Assembly: GCA_003280895.1 (NCBI GenBank)
Contig: QCDM01000001.1
Location: 116,193-180,192 of the forward strand
Direction of reading: 5' to 3'
Source of the DNA: Prochlorococcus sp. AG-355-I20
GTDB taxonomy: Bacteria > Cyanobacteriota > Cyanobacteriia > PCC-6307 > Cyanobiaceae
Length of the DNA: 64,000 nucleotides
Position numbers and translations under genes: made by a program. Below the pieces are notes generated by a model, which saw only the letters and a program-made list of their open reading frames with translations, had not been told where the DNA came from and did no database searches. This document shows, one piece after another, positions 1 to 6,683 of the stretch. Numbering within the stretch: the stretch's first letter is position 1; every line of letters starts with the position of its first letter.

Positions 1-255
1 AATTGAGAGTTTTGCATTATCTATAAAGTTACCAGAATTATCAAATAAGTTTTGTGAATTATTTTCATTAAATAGATATGATTGAGTTACTTTTCCATTT
101 GTTTTATTAAATATACCTCTTATAGAAAGTGCTTCTTCTACCAAAATACTTATTATTTTTGAATTACTTAAATTGTTCTCTATGCTCAACTTTTCAATTA
201 TTCTCATAACATCTTCTCTAGGAATAAAACCAACTCTTTTTTTCTTGGTGGGCAT
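1..255 (-). CDS. Hypothetical small protein, C-terminus cut by the window edge
   Basis: The frame is open from an ATG at 253-255 through base 1, giving 85 codons, so the C-terminal end lies outside the window. The product starts with a basic stretch (MPTKKKRVGF) followed by a predicted helix-turn-helix-like pair (about residues 15-45, with EEALSIRG). This loosely recalls ribbon-helix-helix DNA-binding proteins, where a short strand precedes two helices. I do not recognise a specific family. It is divergent from the next gene with a 70-base spacer. Confidence 0.6.
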   Translation of the reverse strand, partial: MPTKKKRVGFIPREDVMRIIEKLSIENNLSNSKIISILVEEALSIRGIFNKTNGKVTQSYLFNENNSQNLFDNSGNFIDNAKLSI

Positions 256-325
256 TTAAAAATTAATTAAAGTTCAGCACTTGACTGTAATAAGTGTTGC
301 ACTATATTCATTATAAGTCAATTTA

Positions 326-481
326 ATGCTAATGATTTTACCAACAACATTACTCTTAGGAGCCCTTGGATATCTTTTCTATACTTCAAAAAAAGAACTT
401 TCATTAGATCACCATGAACTTGTAGAAAACCAAAAAGAGAATGATGATTTGTATAAAGATTTGGAAGATCTATTTATTTAA
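326..481 (+). CDS. Small membrane protein, 51 aa
   Basis: The ATG at 326 opens a 51-residue frame ending at TAA 479-481. Residues 2-20 form one hydrophobic segment (MILPTTLLLGALGYLFYTS). It is followed by a highly acidic tail with many Asp and Glu (HHELVENQKENDD and on). This single-span, acidic-tail design is common among picocyanobacterial micro-proteins. A second in-frame ATG at 332 could also serve as start. Function is unknown; the call rests on the coding-like composition and clean topology. Confidence 0.5.
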   Translation: MLMILPTTLLLGALGYLFYTSKKELSLDHHELVENQKENDDLYKDLEDLFI

Positions 482-577
482 AATTACCGTATATGCATTA
501 AAGAACTTTGTTTCTTGACTAAAGATATACAAAACCTTAAACATAATTAGAATTAGAGTAATAAAGCTATAAATTCA

Positions 578-874
578 ATGACTGTCCATCAAGATTACGA
601 AATAAAAATCAATCTAAATGAATTGATCGAGAAGAGAATTCCATGTTGTGATTTACTTCATCCAGATCATTGTCTAACAGAAAAACAAGTCTCTGAAATT
701 GCACATGATATTCGTATGGATTTAAATTTGCATGATCTTTACAAGCAAGTGGATCAACATATTATGAATTATGTAAATGCGGCTGGAATTGATAACAAAG
801 ATCATTGGGTTGAACCTCATCTTCCAGATTTGGAAAGAAATTTAAAAGAAGAAGTTGGAATAGAATTTGATTAA
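578..874 (+). CDS. Conserved-looking hypothetical protein, 98 aa
   Basis: A soluble acidic protein with no signal peptide or membrane segment. Notable residues are the adjacent pair C23-C24 and a His-rich patch (LLHPDHCLTEKQ, about 26-37) that could bind metal, although no known motif is complete. The C-terminal half looks helical. It sits alone between short genes, with its own spacer upstream. I do not recognise a named family and infer no function. Confidence 0.7.
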   Translation: MTVHQDYEIKINLNELIEKRIPCCDLLHPDHCLTEKQVSEIAHDIRMDLNLHDLYKQVDQHIMNYVNAAGIDNKDHWVEPHLPDLERNLKEEVGIEFD

Positions 875-892
875 TTTTTTTTTCAAAAGAAA

Positions 893-1042
893 TCAATATA
901 TATATTTTTTTTCCAAATCATCTATTAATTTATAAATACTTTTAGCTGATCTCTTTCTTTTTTTTAATGTTTTCGATACTATAAATCCAATCAATAATGC
1001 AAAAATAGGTGTAAAAATAATAATTTCATGATACATAACCAT
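893..1042 (-). CDS. Small membrane protein, 49 aa
   Basis: An ATG at 1040-1042 opens a 49-codon frame ending in TGA at 893-895. Residues 6-22 are hydrophobic (EIIIFTPIFALLIGFIV). They are followed by a strongly basic stretch (KTLKKRKRSAKS) and a mixed helix (IYKLIDDLEKKY). This fits a single-span protein with the positive tail on the cytoplasmic side. An ATG two codons downstream is an alternative start. It fills most of the otherwise empty 875-1209 interval and is convergent with the 98-aa gene. Confidence 0.5.
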   Translation of the reverse strand: MVMYHEIIIFTPIFALLIGFIVSKTLKKRKRSAKSIYKLIDDLEKKYIY

Positions 1043-1209
1043 CAATCAGAAGCCTATTATTTAAATTATTAAAAATTCTGCATCAATAAAATAGGTACTT
1101 TATACAAATATCCTTAGCTATAAATAATTAAGATATTTTATAAAAAAGTGAATGGATACAAATTTTTTCATAAATTATGTAGAAAATAAATTTATATTCC
1201 AAAAATATA

Positions 1210-1392
1210 ATGATTAATTATTTTGCTTTAACAGTTACTGAGATGGGGATCGGTAAAATAGAGTTGGCAGTTATTGGCGCAGTGATTTTAATATTTCCAA
1301 TTTTATTTGTTTATGCTTCTAAAAACCTAGATGCAAAGGGAGTTTTCGAATGGATGATGGAAAAACCAAATGATTGGATAGGTAAAAAATAA
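1210..1392 (+). CDS. Small membrane protein, 60 aa
   Basis: One hydrophobic segment (about residues 18-36, IELAVIGAVILIFPILFVY) is preceded by a short uncharged N-terminus. It is followed by a polar tail with two Trp residues and a KPNDWIGKK ending. The size and topology resemble low-molecular-weight thylakoid subunits, but no photosystem family signature is recognisable. An internal ATG at codon 12 would give 49 residues. Function unknown. Confidence 0.6.
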   Translation: MINYFALTVTEMGIGKIELAVIGAVILIFPILFVYASKNLDAKGVFEWMMEKPNDWIGKK

Positions 1393-1413
1393 GACTCATA
1401 CAATATACATATT

Positions 1414-1755
1414 CTAGTTAAACTTCAAATTTTCTAAATTACTAATATCGAAATCATAAATCTGGCAATTATTTTCTAAATCATTAACTATTGAATTTTT
1501 TAGGAGAAAATAATCTATCAACTTATTGAGTTTATTATTTTTAAATTCCTTATTAGTCTCTCCAATAGCAAAAGCCAAAGCTCCTTCATAAGAAATACCG
1601 AATTTGGTAGTGTTGCAGTAAGTTCTAGTGAACTTGTTAGAAATCTTTTTTGTATACTTTTCAAGAGTTATTGAGGAAGTATCTAATGAATAAAGTGGAC
1701 CACAAAATAGAAAAAGCAAAGTTAAAGTGAATATCGCAAAAACTCTTCTGACCAT
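1414..1755 (-). CDS. Secreted or lumenal hypothetical protein, 113 aa
   Basis: The N-terminus is a clear Sec signal peptide: a basic MVRR start, a hydrophobic core (FAIFTLTLLFLFCG), then a likely cleavage near residues 21-25. The mature part has a conserved-looking stretch with one Cys (FTRTYCNTTKFGIS, about 42-55), an aliphatic helix (EGALAFAIGET) and a second Cys near the C-terminus (C97), so one disulfide is possible. It is convergent with the 60-aa membrane protein gene. I assign no function. Confidence 0.7.
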   Translation of the reverse strand: MVRRVFAIFTLTLLFLFCGPLYSLDTSSITLEKYTKKISNKFTRTYCNTTKFGISYEGALAFAIGETNKEFKNNKLNKLIDYFLLKNSIVNDLENNCQIYDFDISNLENLKFN

Positions 1756-2121
1756 AATATTTCATAAATAGCAAATTTAATATAGTTTAGAATTTAATTC
1801 TGAAGACAATGTTTTATTAAAAATATAGAAATTAAAAATTTATTAACCACAATAGCTATTTCACATTTTTGAAGATAAAAACTCTCTAAACGAGTATTTC
1901 ATAGTTTGAATTTTTTTTGGTAGTTTTTTTAAAAAACGCCTAAATGCTTTTGGCATAATAAAAAATCCATATCAATAATTAATAGATAACAAATATTACA
2001 TGTGTATTCAATAAATAATTATCCAAAAATAAGTAAATTAATTATTAAATATATAGATTGAGCTATGGAAATGTATTTGAACATGACTTATTGTTTAATT
2101 AAGTATTAAATAAAAATTAAT
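1756..2121. other. Intergenic stretch without a supported gene
   Basis: These 366 bases are about 80% A+T. I checked both strands: the longest ATG frames are only 13-14 codons. No tRNA-like fold or strong hairpin is visible. The nearest thing to a terminator is a three-base GCC/GGC stem before a short T run on the minus strand near 1930-1955, too weak to call. The 3' end presumably carries the promoter of the 64-aa gene. Confidence 0.5.
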
Positions 2122-2316
2122 ATGGCACTACCAGAACTTATTTATGCTCCTATAGATGGCGGAACAATACATAGATATGAAATTAGTGGTGGCAAGAGAA
2201 AATTTTTAAGATTTATAGGTTGTTATTTGGGGCAATGTAATTTCCACAAAAATATTGATGATGCTATTGAATACATAAAAAATTTGAAAGAATCACAAAA
2301 GATACAAAAAATATGA
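2122..2316 (+). CDS. Hypothetical protein, 64 aa
   Basis: A small soluble basic protein. The N-terminal two thirds looks beta-rich (LIYAPIDGGTIHRYEI, then KRKFLRFIGCYLGQC) with C34 and C39 five residues apart. The C-terminal third is a helix ending in a charged KESQKIQKI tail. No membrane segment or signal peptide is present. The family is not recognised. It stands alone, with more than 150 non-coding bases on each side. Confidence 0.55.
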   Translation: MALPELIYAPIDGGTIHRYEISGGKRKFLRFIGCYLGQCNFHKNIDDAIEYIKNLKESQKIQKI

Positions 2317-2474
2317 AATAAAGATACATAGATACGACAGAGACTCAACATTTTTCGATAACTACACAATTATTGCTACAAATAATAGAGAATTTTCTTT
2401 TTATAAGAAATTGATTATTTACTTGAGTTATAGTTCCGAAAGATCAACAGTCATTTAAAAAAAGAAATTAATTT

Positions 2475-3797
2475 ATGGAAAACAGACAAATTAATTTTTT
2501 TAAATCAAAAGACTTTAATACCGTTCTTAAGCCATTTAAAAAAGGAACGGTAGTAAAAATTGACTCGTTTGATATTAGAGAAAATCAAAAAGAATTAAAT
2601 ATAGGTTTATTTGGTTGGTATGCAGTTTGTCCCTCTAAAGAACTAAAAAAAAATAAGCTATATTATTTTTCACTTTATGATGAGCCTCTTGTTCTTTATA
2701 GAGATGAAAATAAAAACGTTAGGTGTATTAAAAATATTTGTCCACATAGAGGGGCTTCCTTTTTTGGAGGGACATTATCAGATGGAGTAATAACCTGCCC
2801 ATATCATGGAGCCAAGTTTTCCTCTGGAGGAAGTTGCCAAAATCTCGATAGAATAACATGTCGCCATATAGTTGATAATAACTACGATAACTACGCCAAA
2901 AGAATTCATTTATCTCAATACAAAACTTCAGAAAAAAATGGATATATTTTTGTACATTTTTCTAAAAAATCTGAGACCGATTTAAATAATATAAGTGAAG
3001 ATACACCTATAAGTAACTATGAATTATATGAAAATGGATTTTCACATAAGGATTATGTCTTTGAGGAGGTATTAGTCGACTTCAAATGTGATTGGTCAAG
3101 GATTATTGAAAATCACTTAGATATCCTTCATATATTTTGGGTTCATGGCGATACAATCCCTGATAAAGATGTGAATAAAAACGTACTAGTTAGTTTTAAA
3201 CAGAAAATTATTATTAATCCCAAATACATTGAAAGTATTTATTATTACAAGAATAACCCTACAAAAGAATTTATTCGGATAAAGTACATACCTCCAGGAA
3301 GGATATTAATTTACAAAGGAGATCCTTCTTCATCAAGATATTTACAAGTTTTAGATCATATTCCCCTAGGAAACAATAAAGCAAGAGTAATAGTTAGACA
3401 CTATAGGAAATTTCTACAAAATAAACTACTTAACAACCTCTTATTATTTAGAGAAACTCAAAGAAAGATTTTTTATAAGATATTCGATGAGGATTATATG
3501 ATTTTAAAAACACAAACATATAATCACAATATGGGATTTATAAGTAAGGATGAAATAAAATTATTGGGAGAAGACAGGATAATAAATTATTTTTGGAAGT
3601 GGTACAAGAAGTCTGAAGATAAAGATGAACCATGGAAAAATATTAACAAAACCCAAAATCTTGATGTATATGACGAAGTGATATTGAAATATCCTCCTGA
3701 GATAAAGAAGTTAGAAGTTGAAAATAATATAGATATTATTAGAAAAACATTTGTAAGATTCGCGGCTCCGCTTATATTTTTTATGTTAATAATATAA
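2475..3797 (+). CDS. Rieske-type non-haem iron oxygenase (PaO/TIC55/CAO-like)
   Basis: The Rieske [2Fe-2S] motif is complete: C89-P-H91-R-G and C108-P-Y-H111-G. The mononuclear iron site is also complete: D216-x2-H219-x4-H224 preceded by N213. Together with the 440-residue length and a hydrophobic C-terminal segment (FAAPLIFFMLII), this matches the membrane-attached pheophorbide a oxygenase / TIC55 / chlorophyllide oxygenase group rather than soluble aromatic-ring dioxygenases. The C-terminal CxxC pair typical of plant PaO is not seen. The substrate is unknown; a tetrapyrrole is an inference from the family. A 33-aa membrane peptide and an ABC ATPase follow immediately, suggesting one transcript. 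Electrons would come from ferredoxin. Confidence 0.85.
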   Translation: MENRQINFFKSKDFNTVLKPFKKGTVVKIDSFDIRENQKELNIGLFGWYAVCPSKELKKNKLYYFSLYDEPLVLYRDENKNVRCIKNICPHRGASFFGGTLSDGVITCPYHGAKFSSGGSCQNLDRITCRHIVDNNYDNYAKRIHLSQYKTSEKNGYIFVHFSKKSETDLNNISEDTPISNYELYENGFSHKDYVFEEVLVDFKCDWSRIIENHLDILHIFWVHGDTIPDKDVNKNVLVSFKQKIIINPKYIESIYYYKNNPTKEFIRIKYIPPGRILIYKGDPSSSRYLQVLDHIPLGNNKARVIVRHYRKFLQNKLLNNLLLFRETQRKIFYKIFDEDYMILKTQTYNHNMGFISKDEIKLLGEDRIINYFWKWYKKSEDKDEPWKNINKTQNLDVYDEVILKYPPEIKKLEVENNIDIIRKTFVRFAAPLIFFMLII

Positions 3798-3800
3798 TTT

Positions 3801-3902
3801 ATGAAGAAAGTAAATAGACCTTCATGGTTGAATTGGCTTTATCTATTTATATTTATTTTAAGCTCTATTCAATTGATTATATTTTGGAGTAATAAGTTTT
3901 AG
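3801..3902 (+). CDS. 33-residue membrane peptide between oxygenase and ABC ATPase
   Basis: An ATG three bases after the oxygenase stop opens 33 codons ending in TAG at 3900-3902. The G of that stop is the first base of the GTG start of the ABC ATPase, so translation of the two is likely coupled. The peptide has a basic, Trp-containing N-terminus (MKKVNRPSWLNW) and one hydrophobic span (LYLFIFILSSIQLIIF). It could be a micro-subunit of the oxygenase or of the transporter. This is inference; only the frame, topology and overlap are seen. Confidence 0.55.
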   Translation: MKKVNRPSWLNWLYLFIFILSSIQLIIFWSNKF

Positions 3903-4690
3903 TGCTTAATAAATTTTGGTTTGACGCAAAAAATATAAATTGTTTTAAAAATGGCTTTAGAGTAATTAAAGATTTAAATTTAAAGATAGCGTATTCAGAA
4001 AATGTAATATTAATTGGACCAAATGGTTCAGGTAAATCATCTTTAATTGAAATAATTAATAGAAACATATACCCAGTAGTAGCTAATGAATCGAAACTGA
4101 AGATATTTGACAAAGAACTTATAAATTTATGGGAACTAAGAAATAAAATAAGTACCGTAAATAATGATATAAAAAATAGAATAAATCCAAATTTACAAGT
4201 TTTTGATTTAATTTTAAGTGGACTATATGGAAGATATTGTTACGTACAAAATAAATCTGAAAAAGATTCATATAAGGTAGAAAAAATCATGAGGAAGATG
4301 AATATTTCTAATTTATCTAAAAAGAATTTTTCCTATTTATCAGATGGAGAAAAACAAATTTCACTCATTGCAAGGGCATTAATCAAAAAACCGGAAATTT
4401 TAATCTTAGATGAACCAATTGCAAATTTAGATTATAAATCAAAGTTTTTTGTAATTGATAAGGTTAATGAATTATCAATATTAAATACTAAAATTTTATG
4501 CGTCACTCATGATATTACAATGATTACAAAAATTTATGACCGGGTCATAATGCTTAAAGATGGCAAAATAATCGCTGATGGAGATCAAAGTAATGTTATA
4601 AATAGTGAAAATCTTAATGAGTTATTTGGTATTCAAGTAGAGGTAACTAATAATAATGGACTTTGGAATATAAACAGATTATCTAAATAA
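3902..4690 (+). CDS. ABC transporter ATP-binding protein, orphan
   Basis: A single nucleotide-binding domain of 262 residues. Walker A is GPNGSGKSS at 39-47, the signature is LSDGEKQ, and Walker B is LILDEP followed by the D-loop NLD. The H-loop is CVTHD. The architecture fits the FepC/ModF-like ATPase group, where substrate is often iron-siderophore, B12 or molybdate, but no permease or binding protein is next to it. The start is GTG at 3902, fused to the stop of the 33-aa membrane peptide. The 3' end overlaps the convergent zinc-ribbon gene by 8 bases. Confidence 0.8.
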   Translation: MLNKFWFDAKNINCFKNGFRVIKDLNLKIAYSENVILIGPNGSGKSSLIEIINRNIYPVVANESKLKIFDKELINLWELRNKISTVNNDIKNRINPNLQVFDLILSGLYGRYCYVQNKSEKDSYKVEKIMRKMNISNLSKKNFSYLSDGEKQISLIARALIKKPEILILDEPIANLDYKSKFFVIDKVNELSILNTKILCVTHDITMITKIYDRVIMLKDGKIIADGDQSNVINSENLNELFGIQVEVTNNNGLWNINRLSK

Positions 4691-4871
4691 TAATTATAAA
4701 AATAGCTATTGCAATAGCAAGAAATACTAATTTTTTACTTCTTAAAAATGAAGAGGATTTCTTTTTAAAAGAAGAAGATCCACATTTAGAACATATAATC
4801 TTACCTCCTAAAGATCGGTCTGAGACGAATGAAGAACTTCCACAATTAAAACAAACTCTATTAACGCTCAT
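4683..4871 (-). CDS. Tail-anchored zinc-ribbon protein, 62 aa
   Basis: Two CxxC knuckles (C7-x2-C10 and C27-x2-C30), both followed by GSSSF, form a zinc-ribbon-like module. A Ser/Lys-rich linker (KKKSSSFLRSKK) leads to one C-terminal hydrophobic anchor (LVFLAIAIAIFIIII). The soluble zinc domain should therefore face the cytoplasm. Partner and role are unknown. It overlaps the ABC ATPase gene tail to tail by 8 bases. Confidence 0.65.
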   Translation of the reverse strand: MSVNRVCFNCGSSSFVSDRSLGGKIICSKCGSSSFKKKSSSFLRSKKLVFLAIAIAIFIIII

Positions 4872-4946
4872 CTAAAGTAAAAAATTTAGCAATTCTACCT
4901 AAATTATATTCCTAAATATTGTAAAGAAAAACTTCAATAATATTAT

Positions 4947-4965
4947 GATAATGAGAATCTATTGC
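4947..4965. promoter_or_regulatory. Candidate Fur box (distal) upstream of the Crp-like regulator
   Basis: GATAATGAGAATCTATTGC matches 14 of 19 positions of the classical Fur box GATAATGATAATCATTATC, with an intact left half. Alone, 14/19 is not rare in such AT-rich DNA. It gains weight from lying 26 bases before a 16/19 site and from the iron-related genes that follow. Confidence 0.5.
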
Positions 4966-4991
4966 AATAAGTAAATTTATAGTGCATAATT

Positions 4992-5010
4992 GATAATAAT
5001 TCTCATTATC
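4992..5010. promoter_or_regulatory. Candidate Fur box (proximal) upstream of the Crp-like regulator
   Basis: GATAATAATTCTCATTATC matches 16 of 19 positions of the Fur consensus and keeps perfect GATAAT...ATTATC half-sites. It ends 10 bases before the ATG at 5021, where a bound repressor would block transcription or its start. This is the best regulatory match seen in the window. Confidence 0.7.
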
Positions 5011-5020
5011 AAATTTTTTA

Positions 5021-5608
5021 ATGAATTTCCATAGTTATGGAGAATCTCCGTCAAAATCAGTAAGGATAATAACTGGACAATCCGTTTTAATAGACCCTTC
5101 ATCAAGACCAAAAGGCACATGCCTAGAAGTTGAAAGTGGAATTGCTAGAGTTTATTGCCCTTGTGAAGAAACTGAAGGAATGACACTTGCATTTTTGCAG
5201 TCAGGAGATCAATTAAGAACAGATCTTTTATGTAGCGAAGGTGTCTGTGTTGAAGCACTAACAGATTTATCGTTTCACAGCAATGTAAATATTGATGAAA
5301 ATATTGGTTTCGATGCAGTAAATGAATGGACTTTGCAACTCCTTAGGATTAGACATTTAGGAAATGCAGAACAGAGATTACAAGCGTTGTTTTCAATACT
5401 AGTAAATCGTCTAGGTAGAAGATGTGGTCAATGGTGTGAGCTACCTTTCAGGTTAACTCATGAAAGGATTGGTGAATTAATCGGTTCTACACGAGTAACA
5501 TCAACAAGATTAATTTCTAAATTAAGATCATCTGAGTTATTAATAGCTCCTATTGGAACTCAAACAGTTAGTGTTGCTCCTTCTTTTATTGAAACATCGC
5601 CGCTATAA
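5021..5608 (+). CDS. Crp/Fnr-family transcription regulator, cysteine-rich
   Basis: The 195-residue protein has a shortened cyclic-nucleotide-like sensor domain (about 15-90), a dimerisation helix (100-130) and a C-terminal winged helix. The recognition-helix region (LTHERIGELIGSTRVTSTRL, 146-165) resembles NtcA and other cyanobacterial Crp proteins, but the sensor half differs from NtcA. Seven cysteines are present: C34, C46, C48, C71, C76, C135 and C139, three of them as close pairs. This raises a metal, Fe-S or redox sensing role by inference. Two Fur-like sites lie upstream and ferritin is close downstream, so iron-dependent expression is likely. No DNA target is known from the sequence. 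Confidence 0.8.
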   Translation: MNFHSYGESPSKSVRIITGQSVLIDPSSRPKGTCLEVESGIARVYCPCEETEGMTLAFLQSGDQLRTDLLCSEGVCVEALTDLSFHSNVNIDENIGFDAVNEWTLQLLRIRHLGNAEQRLQALFSILVNRLGRRCGQWCELPFRLTHERIGELIGSTRVTSTRLISKLRSSELLIAPIGTQTVSVAPSFIETSPL

Positions 5609-5612
5609 AAAC

Positions 5613-5900
5613 ATGAAGGAATCACAATCACTTACAAATAACTTGTTAATGGAAGTTGATTTTTTATCAAATAGACTCAGAAATATCAAGCAATCCTACA
5701 AAACTACACAAAATAAAGCATTGAAGGGAAGGTTATTTATTGAAAACAAAAATATTTTTAAAAGAGTTAAGGAAATTTATAAAATAGCTGAACTCTTAAA
5801 TAAAAATAATGGGAAAATCAACTTTTCGAATTTACTTTTTGAAATAACCAAAAGGACATTGAATGAAAATAAATTTGAAAGTAATTTATTTTTTCTTTAA
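5613..5900 (+). CDS. Hypothetical protein, 95 aa, downstream of the Crp-like regulator
   Basis: The frame runs open from further upstream inside the regulator gene. The ATG at 5613, four bases after the regulator stop, is the sensible start and implies co-transcription. The product is basic and helical (LLMEVDFLSNRLRNIKQSYK, then IFKRVKEIYKIAELL), perhaps a small coiled coil, without cysteines or membrane segments. Its end overlaps the convergent ferritin gene by 15 bases. Family not recognised; an accessory of the regulator is only a guess from position. Confidence 0.6.
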   Translation: MKESQSLTNNLLMEVDFLSNRLRNIKQSYKTTQNKALKGRLFIENKNIFKRVKEIYKIAELLNKNNGKINFSNLLFEITKRTLNENKFESNLFFL

Positions 5901-6440
5901 ATCACTATCTATTAATAAGATTGCCGAAGGTTGATTAGAAGCAAATTTAACCTTGCCCAGTATGTTCGCAAATTCATCTTCTGATTGTGTTTGAGCCTCT
6001 ATAATAGGATCTAAAAATACGTTAGTTCTTGTATCTGAAATTCTTTCTGATATGGAATAAAGTTGTTGTAGAGATGAAGTTAAATCAGCCTCCATATTAA
6101 AAGAATAAGAAATCAGCTCCTCTATAGAATCCCAAGTTTGAATGGGTGCAGGAATTTCATCTAATTTTACGCTTTGTCCTCTAGCGATTAAGTAATCTGC
6201 AAATTTCTGAGCATGTTCAATTTCGCCTTGTGATTCACTTAGAAAATGAGAGGCAAATCCATTTAAATCACGTTCTTGAAACCATAGATACATAGAAAAG
6301 TACTGAACATTGGCATATCTTTCCATTGTTAGATGTTCAAAAATATTATCCAACAAGCTTTTGTCTATCGGTTGAGCAACAGCTCTTCCAGATGGACCAA
6401 AATAAACTAATTTTTTTGTTTTTAAGTTATTTTCATTCAT
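5886..6440 (-). CDS. Ferritin
   Basis: A four-helix-bundle iron-storage ferritin of 184 residues. Ferroxidase ligands can be placed: E40 in the first helix (MERYANVQYF), and E73 with H76 in the second (EIEHAQKFADYL). Glutamates around 107, 117, 149 and 154 can supply the remaining metal sites. The N-terminal extension of about 25 residues is longer than in E. coli FtnA. The product should oxidise Fe(II) and store it as ferric mineral. A Fur-like site lies 85 bases upstream of its start, shared with the divergent 40-aa gene. Confidence 0.9.
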   Translation of the reverse strand: MNENNLKTKKLVYFGPSGRAVAQPIDKSLLDNIFEHLTMERYANVQYFSMYLWFQERDLNGFASHFLSESQGEIEHAQKFADYLIARGQSVKLDEIPAPIQTWDSIEELISYSFNMEADLTSSLQQLYSISERISDTRTNVFLDPIIEAQTQSEDEFANILGKVKFASNQPSAILLIDSDLKKK

Positions 6441-6524
6441 TTTCAGATAAGTATCTAAGAAAATAATACAACATTTTGTATAAATTAGTAATTAATAAAT
6501 CCTTTAAATTAAATTAAATAATAT

Positions 6525-6543
6525 GATAATGAAAATCACTCGC
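6525..6543. promoter_or_regulatory. Candidate Fur box between ferritin and the Cys/Lys-rich peptide gene
   Basis: GATAATGAAAATCACTCGC matches 15 of 19 Fur consensus positions, with a perfect left half-site and a weaker right half. It ends 10 bases before the ATG at 6554, the same spacing as the proximal site before the Crp-like gene. It lies in the divergent spacer, so it could control ferritin as well. Confidence 0.6.
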
Positions 6544-6553
6544 AATACTATAA

Positions 6554-6676
6554 ATGAATTTAGAGTACAGTTTTTCTGAACTGCTTTTAACTAATAAAAT
6601 ATATAAAGATAAAAAAAAGAAATGTAAAAAGAAAAAATGCTCTAATTGGAAGGGAGGGAAGTGTAATTGCCTATAA
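6554..6676 (+). CDS. Cys/Lys-rich 40-residue peptide, Fur-associated
   Basis: An ATG at 6554 opens 40 codons to TAA at 6674-6676. The N-terminal half is ordinary (MNLEYSFSELLLTNKIY). The C-terminal half is a basic, four-cysteine tail (KKKKCKKKKC, then SNWKGGKCNCL) with spacing C-x4-C-x7-C-x-C. This resembles a small metal-binding tail, but no metallothionein family is matched. The Fur-like box directly upstream and flanking ferritin and iron-transport genes suggest an iron-starvation role by inference. It is convergent with the iron ABC ATPase gene, 7 bases away. Confidence 0.55.
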   Translation: MNLEYSFSELLLTNKIYKDKKKKCKKKKCSNWKGGKCNCL

Positions 6677-6683
6677 ATAAATT

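Noticed and set aside
1920..1960. Terminator-like sequence on the minus strand
   Set aside because: The stem is only about 3 bp, and no minus-strand gene ends there.
2065..2109. 14-codon frame (ATG at about 2065) upstream of the 64-aa gene
   Set aside because: Too short, with no motif or spacing support; similar frames occur by chance throughout the AT-rich spacers.
4947..4965. Treating the distal Fur-like site as significant by itself
   Set aside because: By a rough composition estimate, several 14/19 matches are expected in this window; it is kept only as part of the cluster.
5553..5612. Longer start for the 95-aa gene inside the Crp-like regulator
   Set aside because: The extra 20 residues are a second frame of the regulator's own coding end (LLLLLL-rich) and the ATG at 5613 is well placed.
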